Positions 9,124 to 17,702 of a stretch of 64,000 bases of DNA are shown piece by piece. Source of the stretch: Pseudomonas fluorescens (lineage in GTDB: Bacteria; Pseudomonadota; Gammaproteobacteria; Pseudomonadales; Pseudomonadaceae). The notes beneath the pieces were generated by a model, which ran no database searches, had not been told where the DNA came from, and saw only the letters and a list, made by a program, of their open reading frames with translations. The stretch's first letter is position 1; each line of letters opens with the position of its first letter. Made by a program: the position numbers and the translations under genes. Where the stretch lies: assembly GCF_001623525.1 (NCBI RefSeq), contig NZ_CP015225.1, positions 682,001-746,000 of the forward strand. The letters are read 5' to 3'.

Positions 9124-9254
9124 GTGGCGAGGGAGCTTGCTCCCGCTGGAGTGCGGAGCGCTCCCAAAAATCTGAAAGCCCGCACATCATTTTGCATAAG
9201 TCCGCCGCTTTTGGGGCTGCTTCGCAGCCCAGCGGGAGCAAGCTCCCTCGCCAC
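9124..9254. repeat. REPIN 5 (GGGAGC-stem type)
   Basis: Inverted GTGGCGAGGGAGCTTGCTCC ends. The left inner hairpin has diverged to GAGTGCGGAGCGCTC, while the right keeps GGGCTGCTTCGCAGCCC. It lies between the regulator start and the dehydratase stop, followed at 9299-9344 by a decayed piece of the second REP family (ATCGCGAGCAAGCTC). Confidence 0.88.
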
Positions 9255-9354
9255 AGTCGGTGTGACAGCCAACTTTGGATGTTGTCTGTTACACCGCTAT
9301 CGCGAGCAAGCTCAGCTCCCACAAAAGCTCGCGCCCACAGGGGGATGGATGGGG

Positions 9355-11091
9355 TCAGTGGGAGTGGCGTGGTACTTCGGCCCCACGGCAACCGACCAGG
9401 AAGTCGAAGTCACAGCCCTGGTCGGCCTGCAACACATGGTCGATGTACAGCTGGCGGTAGCCGCCCACCAGCAGTTGCTGCGGGGGAACGATGTCGGCCA
9501 GGCGGGCGGCGAGTTCGGCGTCCGGGATGTCCAGGTGCAGACGCCCGCTGGTGCAATCGAGCTCGATCCAGTCACCTTCCTTCACCGCCGCCAGGGGCCC
9601 GCCGGCAGCGGCTTCCGGTGCCACGTGCAAGACCACGGTGCCGTAGGCGGTGCCGCTCATCCGCGCATCGGAAATCCGCACCATATCCGTCACGCCCTGG
9701 GCCAGCAGCTTGGCCGGCAGCCCCATGTTGCCGACTTCGGCCATGCCTGGGTAACCCTTGGGCCCGCAGTTTTTCATCACCAGGATCGAGCTGGCGTCCA
9801 CGTCCAGTTCCGGGTCATTGATCCGGGCCTTGTACTCGTCGAAGTTCTCGAACACCACGGCGCGACCGCGATGCTGCATCAGTTCGGCGGTGGCGGCGGA
9901 CGGCTTGAGTACCGCTCCCAATGGCGCCAGGTTGCCGCGCAGCACGCAAATACCGCCGTCGGCGCGGATCGGGTTGTCCAGGGTGCGGATGACTTCGTCC
10001 TGGCCGTAGATCGGTGCGTCCTTGGTGTTCTCGCCGATGCTCTTGCCGCTGACGGTCAGGGCATTCGGGTGGGGGATCAGGTTGGCTTCGCCGAGACGCC
10101 GCAGCACGGCGGGCAGGCCGCCGGCATAGTAGAACTCTTCCATCAGGAAGCGCCCGGACGGTTGCAGGTCGACAATGGTTGGCATGCCGCGACCGATGCG
10201 GGTCCAGTCGTCCAGGTCCAGTTGCACGCCGATGCGTCCGGCGATGGCCTTGAGGTGGATCACCGCGTTGGTGGAGCCGCCGATGGCCGCGTTGACCCGG
10301 ATGGCGTTTTCGAAGGCTTCCTTGGTCAGGATCTTCGACAGCTTGAGGTCTTCACGGACCATTTCCACGGCGCGCATGCCGGACATATGGGCCAGCACAT
10401 AGCGGCGCGCATCCACCGCCGGAATGGCCGCGTTGTGCGGCAGCGACGTGCCGAGGGCTTCGGCCATGCAAGCCATGGTCGAGGCGGTGCCCATGGTGTT
10501 GCAGGTGCCGGCCGAACGGGACATGCCGCCCTCGGCCGCGAGGAAGTCGTCGATGGTGATGGTGCCGGCCTTGACCTGTTCGCTCAATTGCCAGACGACG
10601 GTGCCGGAGCCAATGTCCTGGCCTTTGTGCTTGCCGTTGAGCATCGGCCCGCCGGTGACGACGATGGCCGGGACGTCGCAACTGGCGGCGCCCATCAGCA
10701 ACGCAGGGGTGGTCTTGTCGCAACCGGTGAGCAGCACCACACCGTCAATCGGGTTGCCGCGAATCGCTTCTTCCACGTCCATGCTCGCCAGGTTGCGGGT
10801 CAGCATGGCGGTGGGGCGAAGGTTCGATTCGCCGTTGGAGAACACCGGGAATTCCACCGGGAAGCCCCCGGCCTCGATCACGCCGCGCTTGACGTGCTCG
10901 GCGATCTGCCGGAAGTGCGCGTTGCACGGCGTCAGCTCCGACCAGGTGTTGCAGATGCCGATGATCGGCTTGCCGTGGAACTGATGGTCGGCGATGCCCT
11001 GATTTTTCATCCAGCTGCGGTACATGAAGCCGTTTTTGTCGGCGGTGCCAAACCATTGGGCCGAGCGCAGGGAGGGTTTCTTATCAGACAT
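9355..11091 (-). CDS. IlvD/Edd-family sugar-acid dehydratase (L-arabinonate dehydratase-like)
   Basis: 578 residues, the usual length of pentonate dehydratases. Cysteines at 56 (T-P-C-N-A), 124 (T-G-C-D-K-T) and 197 (G-T-C-N-T-M) match the spacing of [2Fe-2S] ligands in L-arabinonate dehydratase. The family converts an aldonic acid to its 2-keto-3-deoxy acid using the cluster plus Mg2+. It is cytoplasmic. Start ATG 11091 has AAGAGA about 8 nt upstream. It is transcribed away from the MFS carrier across a 193-bp promoter region, with AraD1 and a semialdehyde dehydrogenase beyond the carrier. Together these give pentonate to 2-keto-3-deoxypentonate to 2-oxoglutarate semialdehyde to 2-oxoglutarate. 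D-xylonate or L-arabinonate cannot be separated by eye. Confidence 0.87.
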   Translation of the reverse strand: MSDKKPSLRSAQWFGTADKNGFMYRSWMKNQGIADHQFHGKPIIGICNTWSELTPCNAHFRQIAEHVKRGVIEAGGFPVEFPVFSNGESNLRPTAMLTRNLASMDVEEAIRGNPIDGVVLLTGCDKTTPALLMGAASCDVPAIVVTGGPMLNGKHKGQDIGSGTVVWQLSEQVKAGTITIDDFLAAEGGMSRSAGTCNTMGTASTMACMAEALGTSLPHNAAIPAVDARRYVLAHMSGMRAVEMVREDLKLSKILTKEAFENAIRVNAAIGGSTNAVIHLKAIAGRIGVQLDLDDWTRIGRGMPTIVDLQPSGRFLMEEFYYAGGLPAVLRRLGEANLIPHPNALTVSGKSIGENTKDAPIYGQDEVIRTLDNPIRADGGICVLRGNLAPLGAVLKPSAATAELMQHRGRAVVFENFDEYKARINDPELDVDASSILVMKNCGPKGYPGMAEVGNMGLPAKLLAQGVTDMVRISDARMSGTAYGTVVLHVAPEAAAGGPLAAVKEGDWIELDCTSGRLHLDIPDAELAARLADIVPPQQLLVGGYRQLYIDHVLQADQGCDFDFLVGCRGAEVPRHSH

Positions 11092-11111
11092 GATCGATTC
11101 TCTTATTGTAT

Positions 11112-11198
11112 GACTATATTGTTCTAGCGTGAGCGTAACATAAGCGCAATTTACGCGGTTTGGAAGTGTTGTTGGGTAAATAGTATTACTATATAGTC
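11112..11198. promoter_or_regulatory. Divergent promoter region with inverted GACTATAT pair
   Basis: GACTATAT at 11112-11119 reappears inverted as ATATAGTC at 11191-11198, 20 bp from the dehydratase start and 86 bp from the MFS start. The right copy lies in a perfect 10-bp palindrome ACTATATAGT (11188-11197). Both sit in the AT-rich stretch where the two promoters must be, so they are good candidates for the FadR-type regulator's operators. The protein-site link is inferred. Confidence 0.5.
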
Positions 11199-11284
11199 CA
11201 ATTCAACGGAGGGATTGTCCTGGCGGTCATTCGCGAGAGAAATCCCCCGAGGTTCCATAACAACAACAATCGGAGACCGGTCCC

Positions 11285-12607
11285 ATGAGCCAGGAATTGC
11301 GGCTTATTCGTCGCATTACGCTGAAACTGATTCCCTTCCTGATCCTGCTGTACCTGATCGCCTACGTGGACCGCTCCGCGGTGGGCTTCGCCAAGCTGCA
11401 CATGGGCGCCGACATTGGTATCGGCGACGCCGCCTACGGCCTTGGCGCAGGGCTGTTTTTCATTGGTTATTTCCTGCTGGAGATCCCCAGCAACCTGATG
11501 CTGGAACGCTACGGCGCCCGGCGCTGGTTCGCCCGGATCATGATCACGTGGGGCGCTATCACCATCGGCATGGCGTTCGTACAAGGCCCGCATAGCTTCT
11601 ATGTGATGCGCTTTTTGCTCGGCGCGGCCGAGGCCGGGTTCTTCCCGGGCGTGCTGTACTACATCACCCAGTGGTTCCCGGTGCGCCATCGCGGCAAGAT
11701 CCTGGGCCTGTTCATTCTGTCCCAACCTATTGCAATGATGATCACCGGCCCGGTGTCCGGCGGTTTGCTGGGCATGGACGGGATCCTGGGCCTGCACGGC
11801 TGGCAGTGGCTGTTCATCGTCATCGGCCTGCCGGCGGTGCTGTTGACCTGGCCGGTGCTGCGTTACTTGCCGGACGGCCCGCAACAAGTGAAATGGATGG
11901 ACCAGGCCGAGAAGGACTGGCTGACCGGTGAACTGAAAAAAGACCTGCAGGAATACGGCCAGACCCGCCACGGCAATCCGCTGCATGCCCTGAAGGACAA
12001 GCGGGTCTTGCTGCTGGCGCTGTTCTACCTGCCGGTGACCTTGAGCATCTACGGCTTGGGCCTGTGGTTGCCGACGCTGATCAAGCAGTTCGGCGGCAGC
12101 GACCTGGTGACCGGCTTCGTGTCGTCGGTGCCGTACATCTTCGGCATCATCGGTTTGCTGATCATTCCCCGCAGCTCCGACCGCTTGAATGATCGCTACG
12201 GTCATCTGGCCGTGCTCTATGTATTGGGCGCCATTGGCCTGTTCCTCAGCGCTTGGTTGTCGGTGCCGGTGTTGCAACTGGCGGCGCTGTGCCTGGTGGC
12301 GTTCGCGCTGTTTTCCTGCACGGCGGTGTTCTGGACCTTGCCTGGGCGTTTCTTCGCCGGAGCCAGTGCGGCGGCGGGTATTGCGCTGATCAACTCAGTG
12401 GGCAACCTGGGTGGCTACATCGGCCCGTTCGTGATCGGCGCGCTGAAGGAGTACACCGGTAACCTGGCTTCGGGGCTGTATTTCCTGTCCTGTGTGATGC
12501 TGTTCGGCCTGGTATTGACTGGGGTGGTGTATCGGTTGCTGGAGCGCAAGCACGTGCTGCCGGCGGATCAGTTCGCGGCCAGTGCCCGGGGAGCGACGCG
12601 TACCTGA
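11285..12607 (+). CDS. MFS transporter, anion:cation symporter type
   Basis: 440 residues with twelve predicted TM helices and a central loop near residue 200. The N-terminus (LRLIRRITLKLIPFLILLYLIAYVDR) and the first loop, with G-A-G-L-F-F-I-G-Y-F and E-I-P-S-N-L, are typical of the ACS/tartrate-galactonate family of H+ symporters for organic acids. A GGAG ribosome-binding site precedes the ATG. It is divergent from the dehydratase and shares its promoter region; the AraD1 gene follows on the same strand after a REPIN. It is the probable uptake carrier for the pentonate. The specific substrate is inference from context. Confidence 0.85.
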   Translation: MSQELRLIRRITLKLIPFLILLYLIAYVDRSAVGFAKLHMGADIGIGDAAYGLGAGLFFIGYFLLEIPSNLMLERYGARRWFARIMITWGAITIGMAFVQGPHSFYVMRFLLGAAEAGFFPGVLYYITQWFPVRHRGKILGLFILSQPIAMMITGPVSGGLLGMDGILGLHGWQWLFIVIGLPAVLLTWPVLRYLPDGPQQVKWMDQAEKDWLTGELKKDLQEYGQTRHGNPLHALKDKRVLLLALFYLPVTLSIYGLGLWLPTLIKQFGGSDLVTGFVSSVPYIFGIIGLLIIPRSSDRLNDRYGHLAVLYVLGAIGLFLSAWLSVPVLQLAALCLVAFALFSCTAVFWTLPGRFFAGASAAAGIALINSVGNLGGYIGPFVIGALKEYTGNLASGLYFLSCVMLFGLVLTGVVYRLLERKHVLPADQFAASARGATRT

Positions 12608-12630
12608 GGTCACTGTGGGAGCGAGCTTTT

Positions 12631-12761
12631 GTGGCGAGGGAGCTTGCTCCCGCTGGGGTGCGAAGCGCCCCCAATACCAGGTGCCGAGTTTATCCAGGCA
12701 AAACACAATCGCCTGTTTTGCGACTGCTGCGCAGTCGAGCGGGAGCAAGCTCCCTCGCCAC
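12631..12761. repeat. REPIN 6 (GGGAGC-stem type)
   Basis: It occupies most of the 219-bp gap between the carrier and AraD1 genes. The right inner hairpin is CGACTGCTGCGCAGTCG, a paired variant of the usual GGGCTGC stem. A fragment of the second REP family (TGTGGGAGCGAGC) precedes it at 12614. Confidence 0.88.
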
Positions 12762-12826
12762 AAGAGCTTGCAAGAGGGCCTCACAGTTCACTGCATATTC
12801 ATGTTTTGTTTCACAGGAGAAAATTC

Positions 12827-13819
12827 ATGCGTTTAGTTCAGTTCGAATTGCCTAACGGCGAACGCCGCGTCGGTGTGGTCGACGGCGACCAGGTGCGGGA
12901 AGTGCAGGGCGCCGCTAGCGTGCGCGACCTGGCGCTGGCGGCCATCGAGGCGGGCGTGAAGCTTGAAGAGCAGGTCAACAGCCTGGGCCTGGGCGCTGGC
13001 CATGACTACGCCCGGTTGCTCAGCGAGCTGCGCATCCTGCCTCCGCTGGATCACCCGGATCCGGCGCACCTGCTGGTCAGCGGCACCGGCCTGACCCACT
13101 TGGGCAGCGCCTCGGCCCGGGACAAGATGCATCAACAGGCTGGCGACGAAAGCGCCATGACCGACACCATGCGCATCTTCAAATGGGGCGTGGAGGGCGG
13201 TAAACCCCAGGCTGGGCAGGCCGGCGTGCAGCCAGAGTGGTTCTACAAGGGTGACGGCAGCATTGTGGTCCGTCCGGGCCATCCGTTCCCGCTGCCGCCC
13301 TTTGCCGAAGACGCTGGCGAAGAGCCGGAAATCAGCGGCCTGTATGTCATCGGTCACGACGGCAAGCCCTATCGCCTGGGCTTCGCAGTGGGTAACGAGT
13401 TCTCCGATCATGTCATGGAACGCAAGAATTACCTGTACCTGGCCCACTCGAAATTGCGCAGCTGCAGTTTTGGTCCGGAACTTCGCGTCGGTGAGCTGCC
13501 TCAACATCTTTCCGGGACCAGTCGTATCCTGCGCAATGGCGAAGTGCTGTGGCAGAACGAATTCCTCAGCGGCGAGGCGAACATGTGCCACAGCCTCGAA
13601 AACCTGGAGTTCCATCACTTCAAGTACAGTCAGTTCCTGCGCCCGGGGGACGTGCACGTTCACTTCTTCGGCACCGCGACCCTGTCGTTCGCCGACGGCA
13701 TCCGCACCCAGCCGGGGGATGTGTTCGAAATCAGCCAGGCTGAATTCGGTGCGCCGCTGGTCAATGGCATTGCCCCGGTGGACGCGGTGTTCAACCCGGG
13801 TACTATCGGCACACTTTAA
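12827..13819 (+). CDS. AraD1/GguC-type fumarylacetoacetate-hydrolase-fold enzyme
   Basis: 330 residues from the ATG at 12827, which has CAGGAGA 7 nt upstream; an in-frame extension upstream would run back through the REPIN and is rejected. The protein matches the AraD1 (GguC) family: an N-terminal L-V-Q-F-E-L-P-N-G-E-R-R-V, then the FAH fold with D-H-V-M-E-R-K-N-Y-L-Y-L and E-A-N-M-C-H-S-L-E-N-L-E. Proteins of this type are proposed 2-keto-3-deoxypentonate dehydratases forming 2-oxoglutarate semialdehyde. The dehydrogenase for that product starts 13 bp downstream, supporting this step. An acylpyruvase-type activity cannot be excluded. Confidence 0.82.
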   Translation: MRLVQFELPNGERRVGVVDGDQVREVQGAASVRDLALAAIEAGVKLEEQVNSLGLGAGHDYARLLSELRILPPLDHPDPAHLLVSGTGLTHLGSASARDKMHQQAGDESAMTDTMRIFKWGVEGGKPQAGQAGVQPEWFYKGDGSIVVRPGHPFPLPPFAEDAGEEPEISGLYVIGHDGKPYRLGFAVGNEFSDHVMERKNYLYLAHSKLRSCSFGPELRVGELPQHLSGTSRILRNGEVLWQNEFLSGEANMCHSLENLEFHHFKYSQFLRPGDVHVHFFGTATLSFADGIRTQPGDVFEISQAEFGAPLVNGIAPVDAVFNPGTIGTL

Positions 13820-13831
13820 AGGAGACTTGCG

Positions 13832-15412
13832 ATGAACCAGATCCTTGGCCACAACTACATCGGCGGGGCGCGCAGCGCGGCCGGCCAGACTCGCCTGCAA
13901 AGCGTCGACGCCAGCACCGGCGAGGCCTTGCCCCATGATTTCATCCAGGCCACGGCCGAAGAAGTCGATGCTGCCGCCAAGGCCGCGGCTGCGGCTTATC
14001 CGGCCTACCGGAGCCTGAGCGCGGTGCGCCGGGCCGAGTTTCTCGAGGCCATTGCCGATGAACTGGACGCCTTGGGCGATGAATTCGTGGCCGTGGTCTG
14101 CCGTGAAACCGCGTTGCCGGCGGCGCGGATCCAGGGCGAGCGCGGTCGCACCAGCGGCCAGATGCGCCTGTTCGCCAAGGTTCTGCGTCGTGGCGATTTC
14201 TACGGTGCCCGTATCGACCGCGCCTTGCCGGAACGCACGCCGTTGCCGCGCCCGGACCTGCGGCAGTACCGCATCGGCCTGGGGCCGGTGGCGGTGTTCG
14301 GCGCCAGTAACTTTCCTCTGGCATTTTCCACCGCCGGTGGCGACACGGCGTCGGCCCTGGCGGCCGGTTGCCCGGTGGTGTTCAAGGCCCACAGCGGCCA
14401 CATGGCGACCGCCGAGCACGTGGCCGATGCGATCATTCGCGCGGCGGAAAAAACCCTGATGCCGGCTGGCGTGTTCAACATGATCTACGGCGGTGGCGTT
14501 GGCGAGTGGCTGGTCAAGCACCCGGCGATCCAGGCCGTGGGTTTCACCGGTTCTCTCAAGGGCGGGCGTGCCCTGTGCGACATGGCGGCCGCACGGCCGC
14601 AGCCGATTCCGGTGTTCGCCGAAATGTCGAGCATCAACCCGGTGATCGTGTTGCCGCAAGCGCTGGAGACCCGCGCCGAGAGCGTCGCGCGCGACTTGAC
14701 CGCTTCGGTGGTGCAGGGCTGCGGTCAGTTCTGTACCAACCCGGGCCTGGTGATCGGCATTCGTTCGCCGCAGTTCACCGCCTTCACCCAGCAAGTGGCC
14801 GCGTTGATCGGCGACCAGGCGCCCCAGACCATGCTCAATGCCGGCACGCTGCAAAGCTACGGTAAGGGCCTGCAGAAATTGCTCGCTCACCCGGGCATCG
14901 AGCACCTGGCCGGGCGCCAGCAGCAGGGCAACCAGGCCCAGCCGCAACTGTTCAAGGCCGATGCCAGCCTGCTGATAAACGGTGACGAGGCGCTGCAGGA
15001 AGAAGTGTTCGGCCCGACCACGGTGTTTGTCGAAGTCGCCGATCAGGCGCAACTGACCGCTGCGCTGAACGGTCTGCACGGCCAGTTGACCGCGACGATG
15101 ATCGGCGAGCCGGCGGATTTCGAACGGTTCAGCGAATTGACGCCGCTGCTGGAACAGAAGGTCGGTCGCATCCTGCTCAACGGTTATCCGACCGGGGTCG
15201 AGGTGTGTGATTCGATGGTGCACGGCGGGCCTTATCCGGCGACGTCCGATGCCCGGGGTACGTCGGTGGGCACATTGGCGATCGATCGCTTCCTGCGCCC
15301 GGTGTGCTTCCAGAACTATCCCGACAGCCTGCTGCCGGAGCCGCTGAAGAATGCCAACCCGCTGGGGATTCTGCGGTTGGTGGATGGCGTGCCGGGGCGC
15401 GAGGCACTCTGA
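13832..15412 (+). CDS. NADP-linked 2-oxoglutarate semialdehyde (2,5-dioxovalerate) dehydrogenase
   Basis: 526 residues, ALDH superfamily, in the length class of the NADP+-dependent ketoglutarate-semialdehyde dehydrogenases (longer than typical ALDHs at about 480-500). Catalytic Cys301 lies in G-Q-F-C-T-N-P-G and the general-base Glu264 in F-A-E-M-S-S-I-N-P. Start ATG 13832 follows GGAG and lies 13 bp after the AraD1 stop. It gives 2-oxoglutarate for the TCA cycle, completing the non-phosphorylating pentose-acid route encoded here. The transcript probably starts before AraD1 or before the MFS gene. Confidence 0.87.
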   Translation: MNQILGHNYIGGARSAAGQTRLQSVDASTGEALPHDFIQATAEEVDAAAKAAAAAYPAYRSLSAVRRAEFLEAIADELDALGDEFVAVVCRETALPAARIQGERGRTSGQMRLFAKVLRRGDFYGARIDRALPERTPLPRPDLRQYRIGLGPVAVFGASNFPLAFSTAGGDTASALAAGCPVVFKAHSGHMATAEHVADAIIRAAEKTLMPAGVFNMIYGGGVGEWLVKHPAIQAVGFTGSLKGGRALCDMAAARPQPIPVFAEMSSINPVIVLPQALETRAESVARDLTASVVQGCGQFCTNPGLVIGIRSPQFTAFTQQVAALIGDQAPQTMLNAGTLQSYGKGLQKLLAHPGIEHLAGRQQQGNQAQPQLFKADASLLINGDEALQEEVFGPTTVFVEVADQAQLTAALNGLHGQLTATMIGEPADFERFSELTPLLEQKVGRILLNGYPTGVEVCDSMVHGGPYPATSDARGTSVGTLAIDRFLRPVCFQNYPDSLLPEPLKNANPLGILRLVDGVPGREAL

Positions 15413-15450
15413 TCGCGGTGGGGCCGTTGCATTGAGGTTTGATGGACTGC

Positions 15451-15478
15451 CGCCATCGCGAGCTTGCTCGCGATGGCG
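15451..15478. repeat. Palindromic REP of the second family
   Basis: Perfect 13-bp arms CGCCATCGCGAGC and its complement with a TT centre, about 38 bp after the dehydrogenase stop. It may act as the 3'-end hairpin of the pentonate operon. The rest of 15413-15572 shows no gene. Confidence 0.8.
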
Positions 15479-15572
15479 ATTGTCCAGTCAACATCCCTTT
15501 TGAAGTGATGGTCCAAGGTCCATTCGCTCATTGGGTTATCATGACAACTTTCCCAACGACCGACTGATCACC

Positions 15573-15869
15573 ATGACTGCCGTAAACGACACCCTGCTGC
15601 ATGCCCTCGAAGCCTGCGACATGCTGATTATCGACGGGCTGCACGCGTTCGATTTCTCCCTCGACGAGCAGGACCAATTGCACGTCGAGTGCATGAACGG
15701 CCGTACCCTCGAGCACTGGCGTTTCACGCCGGCGCAAATGGAGGCCGCGACGTTCGACAAGGCCTCGAATCACTGGATCATCACCAGTGACTCCGGCGAC
15801 CACCATCTGGAATGCGTGGAAGCCACCAGCGGCCACAATGATGAGGACGACGAAGATGAAGATGCGTAG
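15573..15869 (+). CDS. Small acidic DUF5629-like protein
   Basis: 98 residues from the ATG at 15573 (MTAVNDTLLHALEACDMLII). It has no signal peptide or TM segment. The body is rich in Asp/Glu and aromatic residues and ends in a strongly acidic tail (E-D-D-E-D-E-D-A). It resembles short conserved Pseudomonas proteins of DUF5629 type; that assignment is from memory and moderate. It overlaps the next gene by 14 bp, so translational coupling with the lactonase is likely. Confidence 0.65.
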   Translation: MTAVNDTLLHALEACDMLIIDGLHAFDFSLDEQDQLHVECMNGRTLEHWRFTPAQMEAATFDKASNHWIITSDSGDHHLECVEATSGHNDEDDEDEDA

Positions 15870-17031
15870 TCTCTGGCCGTTGCTGATGGCCGGCAGCCTG
15901 GGCGCCATGGGCGTCCAGGCAGACACCGATGAACGCCATCAACTGCTGGTGGGGTCCTACACCGCCGGCCAGAGCCAGGGCATCTACCGGTTGCAATTCG
16001 ACAGCCGCACCGGCCAGCTCGATGCCAACCCATTGCAAGTGATCAAGACAGACAACCCGTCGTGGCTGACCCTTTCCAAGGACATGACCCGGCTGTTCGT
16101 GGTCAACGAAAACGGGCCGGGCCAGAAAGATCCGGTGGGCAAGGTCAGCAGCTACGCCATTGACCCGAAGACCCATGAACTGAGCCTGATCAATCAGGTG
16201 CAGTCCCTGGGCAACGAGCCGACCCATTCCAGCCTCAGCGGTGATGGCCGGCATCTGCTGGTCAGTAACTACTCGGTGGTGGAAGACCCGGGCGGCACCC
16301 TGGCGGTGTTGCCGGTGGGCGCCGATGGCAAGCTGGCGCCGGTGGTGCAGTTGAGCAGTCATCAGCCGAGCAAGGTCAACCCCGAGCGGCAGATGTCGGC
16401 TCACGTCCACGCCGCAGTGTCCTCGCCCGATGGCAAGTACGTGTTCGCCAACGACCTGGGGGCGGACAAGGTATTCATCTACCGCTACGACCCCAAGGCC
16501 AATCCAGAGCTGCCGTTGACCGCTGCCGATCCAGCCTTCGTGCAGTTGCCACCCGGCAGCGGCCCGCGTCACCTGCTGTTCAGCGCTGACGGCAAGCACG
16601 CCTGGCTGACCATGGAAATGAGCGCGCAAGTGGCGGTGTTCGACTATCAGGACGGCCGATTGACCCAGCGTCAACTGGTCGACCTGGCCGCCGGCAAACC
16701 CCAGCCGGGCAGGGCGGCGGCTGCGCTGCATGCGTCCAGGGATGGCAAGTTCCTCTACGTCAGCAACCGTGGCACCACCAACGAAGTGCTGGTATTCGCT
16801 ATCGACCCGGCCGCTGGTACGCTCAAAGAGCTGCAGCGGCGCTCGGTCGAAGGCGATCATCCACGGGAATTCAGCCTCGACCCGAGTGGAAGATTCCTGC
16901 TGATTGCCAACCAGAAGAGCAACCAGATCGTGGTGATCGAGCGCGATCCGAAGACCGGCCTGCTGGGTAAAACCGTGCAGAAAATGCCGATGGATGCGCC
17001 CAGCGATTTGAAGTTCATGGTCCGTCAATAG
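15856..17031 (+). CDS. Exported seven-bladed beta-propeller lactonase (6-phosphogluconolactonase-like)
   Basis: 391 residues. The N-terminus MKMRSLWPLLMAGSLGAMGVQA is a Sec signal peptide, so the mature protein is periplasmic, unlike cytoplasmic Pgl. The remainder is the YbhE/muconate-lactonizing-like lactonase propeller: L-L-V-G-S-Y-T near the start, then repeated S-x-D-G-(R/K)-x-L-x-V-x-N blocks, including Y-V-F-A-N-D-L-G and F-L-Y-V-S-N-R-G. The ATG lies inside the acidic gene's last codons. Next to pentonate genes, a role opening a pentonolactone made by periplasmic oxidation is attractive but inferred. Confidence 0.8.
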   Translation: MKMRSLWPLLMAGSLGAMGVQADTDERHQLLVGSYTAGQSQGIYRLQFDSRTGQLDANPLQVIKTDNPSWLTLSKDMTRLFVVNENGPGQKDPVGKVSSYAIDPKTHELSLINQVQSLGNEPTHSSLSGDGRHLLVSNYSVVEDPGGTLAVLPVGADGKLAPVVQLSSHQPSKVNPERQMSAHVHAAVSSPDGKYVFANDLGADKVFIYRYDPKANPELPLTAADPAFVQLPPGSGPRHLLFSADGKHAWLTMEMSAQVAVFDYQDGRLTQRQLVDLAAGKPQPGRAAAALHASRDGKFLYVSNRGTTNEVLVFAIDPAAGTLKELQRRSVEGDHPREFSLDPSGRFLLIANQKSNQIVVIERDPKTGLLGKTVQKMPMDAPSDLKFMVRQ

Positions 17032-17036
17032 CCCAC

Positions 17037-17057
17037 AGGCCCCGTTTTTCGGGGCCT
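17037..17057 (+). terminator. Hairpin after the lactonase gene
   Basis: Arms AGGCCCC and GGGGCCT with a T-rich loop, 6 bp after the TAG. The T-run is in the loop and not after the stem, so termination may be partial or Rho-assisted. Confidence 0.5.
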
Positions 17058-17187
17058 GCGCCGTTGTATCAACGAGACTGATATTCGCAAGTGATGTAAA
17101 GCATTTCAACGCGGGACGCCTCGGCGCGTAAGTTTGCTTCACGGCCCAACCGGGCAAGTCAGCCAACTGAATCCGAGGTCTACCGCC

Positions 17188-17367
17188 ATGAATCTGAATC
17201 TCTTCTCCGTGATCGCCGCTTCCGCCATCTCTGCCACCGTGGCGCTGCCCGCCAGTGCCAGCGTCGAGATCAGCGACAAGAAAAATCGCACCCAGAGCTA
17301 CACCGAGAAATACCTGCAACAAAGCGCCAACTTCTATGCGGCGCTGGACCACAAGACCCAACACTGA
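17188..17367 (+). CDS. Small exported peptide, 59 residues
   Basis: MNLNLFSVIAASAISATVALPASASVE is a good signal peptide with an A-S-A site near residue 25. About 35 mature residues remain, hydrophilic and Lys/Gln/Tyr-containing (K-K-N-R-T-Q-S-Y-T-E-K-Y). Start ATG 17188 has GAGG 11 nt upstream. It is preceded by the lactonase terminator and followed by a long inverted repeat, so it is a free-standing unit. No family recognised. Confidence 0.6.
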   Translation: MNLNLFSVIAASAISATVALPASASVEISDKKNRTQSYTEKYLQQSANFYAALDHKTQH

Positions 17368-17384
17368 AATAGCGCGCAACGACT

Positions 17385-17445
17385 GAAGCCTGCGATCTTT
17401 TCATCTTCACTGACCCCAGGTGCAAGAGAAAAGATCGCAGGCTTC
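17385..17445. repeat. 17-bp perfect inverted repeat
   Basis: GAAGCCTGCGATCTTTT at 17385-17401 and its exact complement at 17429-17445 with a 27-nt loop, 18 bp past the small peptide gene. The arms resemble a widespread intergenic repeat of fluorescent pseudomonads and could also serve as the gene's 3'-end hairpin. Confidence 0.75.
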
Positions 17446-17540
17446 GCCGTTTCTGGAAAAAACCAGCTGTAATATCATTTAGCCATGTGTTTAAATTTGA
17501 CGCTGACAAATTGACTCCTCCGCAGATAAGGATGGACACC

Positions 17541-17666
17541 ATGGCGATGCGTCTGGCAGTGATGCTGCTGTTTCTCTACTCCACGCCGATAGTCTCGGCG
17601 GCGCAGCCGGATTCCGGTGAGTTGGAAGTGGCTCGTGAGCGATTGTTGAGTCTGCTGAGCGACTGA
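17541..17666 (+). CDS. Very small exported peptide, 41 residues
   Basis: From the ATG at 17541 (MAMRLAVMLLFLYSTPIVSAA), with AAGGA about 9 nt upstream; an ATG at 17532 is in frame but too close to that site. Residues 1-21 look like a signal peptide and the remaining 20 or so are charged (E-L-E-V-A-R-E-R-L-L-S-L-L-S-D), likely one amphipathic helix. It is below usual length cutoffs and would be missed by most gene callers. Coding status rests on the start site and the signal-peptide pattern. Confidence 0.42.
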   Translation: MAMRLAVMLLFLYSTPIVSAAQPDSGELEVARERLLSLLSD

Positions 17667-17702
17667 TCGGATCGGCAACAATCGGGTTGCAGGATTGCCT
17701 TT

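Noticed and set aside
12629..12826. 66-codon upstream extension of the AraD1 gene
   Set aside because: The extension is REPIN DNA; the ATG at 12827 has a proper ribosome-binding site and gives the family N-terminus.
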